From positions 1-64,000 of the forward strand of contig MLAV02000004.1 in NCBI GenBank assembly GCA_001870995.2: 64,000 nucleotides of DNA. Direction: 5' to 3'. The position numbers were made by a program, and so were the translations under genes. Under the pieces are notes generated by a model. It did not search any database. It saw nothing but the letters and a program-made list of their open reading frames with translations, and was not told the origin of the DNA. This document shows, in pieces, positions 60,704-64,000 of this stretch. Position 1 is the first letter of the stretch; every line of letters starts with the position of its first letter. This stretch comes from Chitinophaga sp. CB10 (GTDB lineage Bacteria; Bacteroidota; Bacteroidia; Chitinophagales; Chitinophagaceae).

Positions 60704-61819
60704 TTATTGCAGCAATTCGGACAGCTTCTCTTTCAAACGCTCCCCACGGGCCCCCAGCATGATCACATTGCCGGAAGGATCCAGGAGGAAGCACGCCGGG
60801 ATCGCCAATACGCCATACCGGGCCGGCACCTCGCCGGTGGCCCCTTTCAGGTCTGACACCTGCGGCCAGGGCATCTGCTCCTCTTCCAGCGCCTTCAGCC
60901 ACTTTTCTTTTTTATCGTCCAGGGAAACCGACAGTATTTCCAGCCCCTTGTGCTTGTACTGCTTGTACATGGCCGTCAGTTCGGGGATCTGATCCCTGCA
61001 GGGCTGACACCAGCTGGCCCAGAAGTCCAGCAATACGTACTTTCCTTTGAAATCCGCCAGGGTTACCGGCTTGCCGGCAGCGTTATTCAGCCGGAAGCCT
61101 GGCGCAGGTTGGTTGAGCAAACCTGCCATTTTACCAGCGCCCCCGATTTCCCCCGTCAGCATTTTGGATACCGTATAGGTGTTACGCACGTTCGGACCCA
61201 GGGTCTGGATAAAATCAATCAAATCTTTTTTGGGCATAGCCGGCGCCAGGTAGGCATTGATCAAATAGGACCCTGCGCCCGCATTGGGATGTTTACGCAG
61301 CCAGGCCAGGCTGGCTTCCAGCTCCTGCTGCTGTAAACGGCGGTATTCCGCATAAGCCTCATCCTTTGCTTCCTGGTCGCCTATCTGGGAAGCGGCTGCC
61401 ATGCGCTGTTCCGCGGCATCTTTGAGCAGGTATAACGAGTCGTCTTTTAAAACCGTGTTATTGATGTCCATCCAATCCGCCACAAACGGACTACCGGTAT
61501 AGGTGGCATTCTTGAAATACGGGCCGTTACCGGTGATGTTCATCGTGCCGGCTTCCAGGTAGAGGAAGGTGCCCTCGGTTTCCAGGCCGCGGCTACCCAC
61601 CTGCAAAATATAAGTGGAACCGCCCTTGCTCATATCCACCGAAAAATGAAAATGATCATCTTTCACATAGGCCGTATCAATGGTGTTGGTCAACGGCCCC
61701 CATAACTTCACCGTATCCCCGTTTATCAGGCCCTTAATCTTTACATCCAGTTCCAGCTTCTGCTGCGCGCTGGCCGAGGTGGCCGCCATCAACGCAATAC
61801 CCAGGAAAATTCTATTCAT
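60704..61819 (-). CDS. TlpA-like thioredoxin with DUF4369 N-terminal domain
   Basis: 371 aa from the ATG at 61819 (MNRIFLGIALMAATSASAQQ signal peptide; an ATG at 61843 would overlap the upstream gene). The N-terminal half is DUF4369-like (LDVKIKGLINGDTVKLWGP). The C-terminal half is a periplasmic thioredoxin fold with the redox motif WASWCQPCRDQIPEL and a cis-Pro region (GVLAIPACFLLDPSG). It acts on disulfides in the periplasm or at the envelope. It follows the peptidase gene by 20 bp and is probably its operon partner. Confidence 0.92.
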   Translation of the reverse strand: MNRIFLGIALMAATSASAQQKLELDVKIKGLINGDTVKLWGPLTNTIDTAYVKDDHFHFSVDMSKGGSTYILQVGSRGLETEGTFLYLEAGTMNITGNGPYFKNATYTGSPFVADWMDINNTVLKDDSLYLLKDAAEQRMAAASQIGDQEAKDEAYAEYRRLQQQELEASLAWLRKHPNAGAGSYLINAYLAPAMPKKDLIDFIQTLGPNVRNTYTVSKMLTGEIGGAGKMAGLLNQPAPGFRLNNAAGKPVTLADFKGKYVLLDFWASWCQPCRDQIPELTAMYKQYKHKGLEILSVSLDDKKEKWLKALEEEQMPWPQVSDLKGATGEVPARYGVLAIPACFLLDPSGNVIMLGARGERLKEKLSELLQ

Positions 61820-61839
61820 AGCTTTTGGTTTTAAAAGAG

Positions 61840-64000
61840 TCATAAATATTTTTTTTGTAGAGAGATCTGCCTCAACTGCAGCTGTACCTGCCCGTCCCCG
61901 GGAATACCAAACTGTAGCACTGTTGGCAATTTGATACCTTCGCAAAACTGGTACCCGGCGAATTCGAGATGACTGTAAAAGAGTTGCTGAGGCGATCTGC
62001 CATGGCCAGGTTTTTCCATGACCTTCAAACCGCCTGCTACGTCATAGTAATACTGCCAGCGCTCCCCCTGCGGTGTTTCCACCTGTATCACGTAGGTTTC
62101 CATCCCGTTTATATGCAACGTTTCCGGCAGGAGGACCGTTTTGAACCCGGCATCAAAAAAGTGCAATTCAGGAATCAACGCGGCGCTTAGCCACAAAGCC
62201 TTTGCATCTCCCGCAGGGAAAACTCTATTGGCCCCATAAACAGATAACTGTATCCTTTCCGGCGACGCCCGTAGCGAGGATAATTCCGTATGCAAGGCCT
62301 CCATCTGCAAACTCAGGTGCGAACTATCCGGGGTCCATTGCCGTCCAAAGGTGAGCGCTGCGGTATCGGCAGTGGTATAGCGCATCGCTGCATGCCGGAG
62401 TTGCTTTACCTGCTCCTTCCCTCCTATGGCGGCCAGGTAAGCGTCTATCACCTGCGCTGCCGTAAGACCTGCCGGCGCCAGGCCTTTGGCCCCGCTGCCT
62501 GTCCAGGTATTGTTTGCCCGCTGGCTGTCCGGCACTACTCCCTCCGGATCCAGGATCACGGCCGTCACCGGGGAGGTGGACGGGTAATGGAATACGTGCG
62601 TCTTTTGCTGTTGCCAGAGTTGCACCGGCAACGTCTGCCGGGACACTTTCCCGTTAAACTCCCGCACTTCCACGATCACCGGCGCCGGCATCTGCCCCCT
62701 GTTTTCCAGCGTGATGTACACGCCGTTGGCGGGATTATTCTTCACGTAGGCCACGTCAGTAACGGCAACGTCTGCACGCCAGTCATGCAAAAACCAGCTG
62801 TTCCACCACCAGCTGAGATCCTCGCCGGTGGCGCTTTGCAGGGCGCGTAAAAAATCATTGGGAGAAGGATGCCTGAACTTCCAGTGATGTACGAATTCGT
62901 TGAAGGCCTTGTCAAACCGCTCCTTCCCTATGACCACATTGCGGAGCAGTGTCAGCGCCATGGCCGGCTTCATGTACATATGCATGGCCATTTCATTCAC
63001 GCTGACGGCAGCCGCAGGCGTTTGCAGGGGAGGCAACGGAGGATATTCGGACATATATTTCAGCCCTGCGCCGTATTCAAAATTCGGCTGGCCGTTCAGC
63101 CTTTCGCTGTTCACGAGGTTGATGTAGGTGTTCAGCCCTTCGCACATCCAGCCGTGGCGACTATCAGCAGCCACCATCATGTTGAACCAGTTGTGCCCCA
63201 GTTCATGGTTGGTTTTCGTCCATACGCTGTTGCTGCCAAAGCTTTGCTGGTAGTTGATTACGGACACGCCGGGGCCGCCCACGCCCGTAATGCCGCCGCC
63301 AATATTTACACAAGTAGGGTAAGGATAAGGCTCCAGGAAGCCGGAGTAGGATTCCAGTATGCGCTTCATCTCCGCGGCGATGCTCCGCCAGTCCTTATGA
63401 CTTTCCACCGGGTACAATGCCATGGCCAGCGCGCTACGTGTACCCGGCAGCGTTACCTTCACCGCATCCCAGAGGAAGGCGGAGGATACGGCCCAGAGGC
63501 CGTCCCCGGCATTGTCAGCCCCGAAATGCCAGGTACGTGTACCCGTAGGCGTTAGCTGGTCCGCGCCGGTTAACACATGGACGACCGTATCGCTTTTCCA
63601 CGCGGCCTCATAGCGCTGCAACACAGCCGGGGATAAGACTTCCCGGGGGTTCATCAGCTGCCCTGTACCCTGCATGATCATATTGGCTGGCAAGGTGCAG
63701 TACATATCCAGGCGGCCCGGCTCTACATAGTAGCCGGCGTTGAACACGTTCCACCCCTGCAGGTCATCGTACACGCATACCCGCGGGAACATGCCCCCAA
63801 ACTGGTACACCTTCCCGCTTGCGGCAGACAACACGCCCATATAGTCGGACCCATCGAGGGGCAACACAAAATCATAGGCCACACTCAGTTGTACCTGCCG
63901 GCCAGGCGCCAGGGGCTCCGGCAGCAGCACTTTCACGTAGGTATCCGTCGTTTCAAAAGCGGCAGGCTTCCCTCCTGCCAGGGTGATGGCGTGGATGTTA
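61840..64000 (-). CDS. M1-family metallopeptidase-like protein (5' end beyond the window)
   Basis: At least 720 codons; the frame is open to the window edge, so start and signal peptide are not seen. Zinc motif TNHELGHNWFN with a downstream Glu in WMCEGLNTYIN. The spacing from the second His to that Glu is 17 residues rather than the usual 18, and the GxMEN exopeptidase motif expected before it is replaced by ITGVGGPGVSVIN, lacking the Met-Glu. The C-terminal part (about 200 residues, ending LQLRQISLQKKYL) is an added domain. These changes suggest altered or lost aminopeptidase activity. The TlpA-like gene follows. Confidence 0.85.
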   Translation of the reverse strand, partial: NIHAITLAGGKPAAFETTDTYVKVLLPEPLAPGRQVQLSVAYDFVLPLDGSDYMGVLSAASGKVYQFGGMFPRVCVYDDLQGWNVFNAGYYVEPGRLDMYCTLPANMIMQGTGQLMNPREVLSPAVLQRYEAAWKSDTVVHVLTGADQLTPTGTRTWHFGADNAGDGLWAVSSAFLWDAVKVTLPGTRSALAMALYPVESHKDWRSIAAEMKRILESYSGFLEPYPYPTCVNIGGGITGVGGPGVSVINYQQSFGSNSVWTKTNHELGHNWFNMMVAADSRHGWMCEGLNTYINLVNSERLNGQPNFEYGAGLKYMSEYPPLPPLQTPAAAVSVNEMAMHMYMKPAMALTLLRNVVIGKERFDKAFNEFVHHWKFRHPSPNDFLRALQSATGEDLSWWWNSWFLHDWRADVAVTDVAYVKNNPANGVYITLENRGQMPAPVIVEVREFNGKVSRQTLPVQLWQQQKTHVFHYPSTSPVTAVILDPEGVVPDSQRANNTWTGSGAKGLAPAGLTAAQVIDAYLAAIGGKEQVKQLRHAAMRYTTADTAALTFGRQWTPDSSHLSLQMEALHTELSSLRASPERIQLSVYGANRVFPAGDAKALWLSAALIPELHFFDAGFKTVLLPETLHINGMETYVIQVETPQGERWQYYYDVAGGLKVMEKPGHGRSPQQLFYSHLEFAGYQFCEGIKLPTVLQFGIPGDGQVQLQLRQISLQKKYL

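Overview
The window reads as chromosome of a Bacteroidota bacterium, most likely a Chitinophaga-like member of the Chitinophagaceae. The grounds are two SusC/SusD pairs, a sigma/FecR/STN-SusC regulatory cascade, three large secreted proteins with gliding-type (CHU_C, type B) C-terminal sorting domains of the type IX secretion system, DUF4249, DUF4625 and DUF5007 proteins, a LytTR response regulator, and promoters of the TAnnTTTG type. Species assignment is inference.

Layout. 0-2.3 kb: an AT-rich AIPR-family (abortive infection type) gene beside an intact tRNA-Lys(UUU). 2.3-12.9 kb: a complete polysaccharide utilisation locus on the minus strand (ECF sigma, FecR anti-sigma, SusC with STN domain, SusD, GH2, GH29 fucosidase). 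13-19 kb: a POT peptide transporter, lipoproteins, an AraC regulator, an aldo/keto reductase and a DUF4822 lipoprotein. 19.2-23.2 kb: a 1137-aa secreted repeat protein and a VOC protein. 23.8-28.6 kb: a second SusC/SusD pair without enzymes or regulators. 28.7-42.3 kb: a patch with much gene damage: an epoxide hydrolase with an in-frame TAG, a truncated histidine kinase abutting a truncated TonB receptor, a sigma-factor start joined to the end of a DUF5007-type gene, a degenerate tRNA-Lys and a frameshifted DUF4625 gene. Intact genes between them include an ECF sigma with a mirror-image divergent promoter facing a DoxX-like gene and folE, a DUF4249 lipoprotein, a TonB receptor and a GH11 xylanase lipoprotein. 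42.3-45.4 kb: a probable metal-acquisition operon (His/Cys-rich small protein, TonB receptor, two DUF4625 lipoproteins). 45.5-51.6 kb: a 906-aa T9SS protein, an alpha/beta hydrolase, a dicarboxylate symporter and a metallophosphatase. 51.7-60.5 kb: a five-gene minus-strand unit of three tail-collar (MdpB-like) proteins, a type 1 periplasmic-binding-fold protein and a 1931-aa MBG-repeat T9SS protein. 60.7-64 kb: a TlpA-like thioredoxin and an M1-like peptidase cut by the window edge.

How the parts work together. The first PUL is a self-contained glycan-sensing and degrading unit: substrate binding by the STN-bearing SusC would relieve FecR, free the sigma factor and raise expression of transporter and glycosidases, whose GH29 plus GH2 content points to a fucosylated, galactose-type glycan. 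The 30-kb sigma factor appears to drive both itself and DoxX-folE from two oppositely oriented copies of the same promoter. The best candidates for something undescribed are the tail-collar/PBP/MBG operon, which has no other phage gene near it, and the mirror-image sigma promoter. Functional calls rest on reading motifs by eye; no database search was run.
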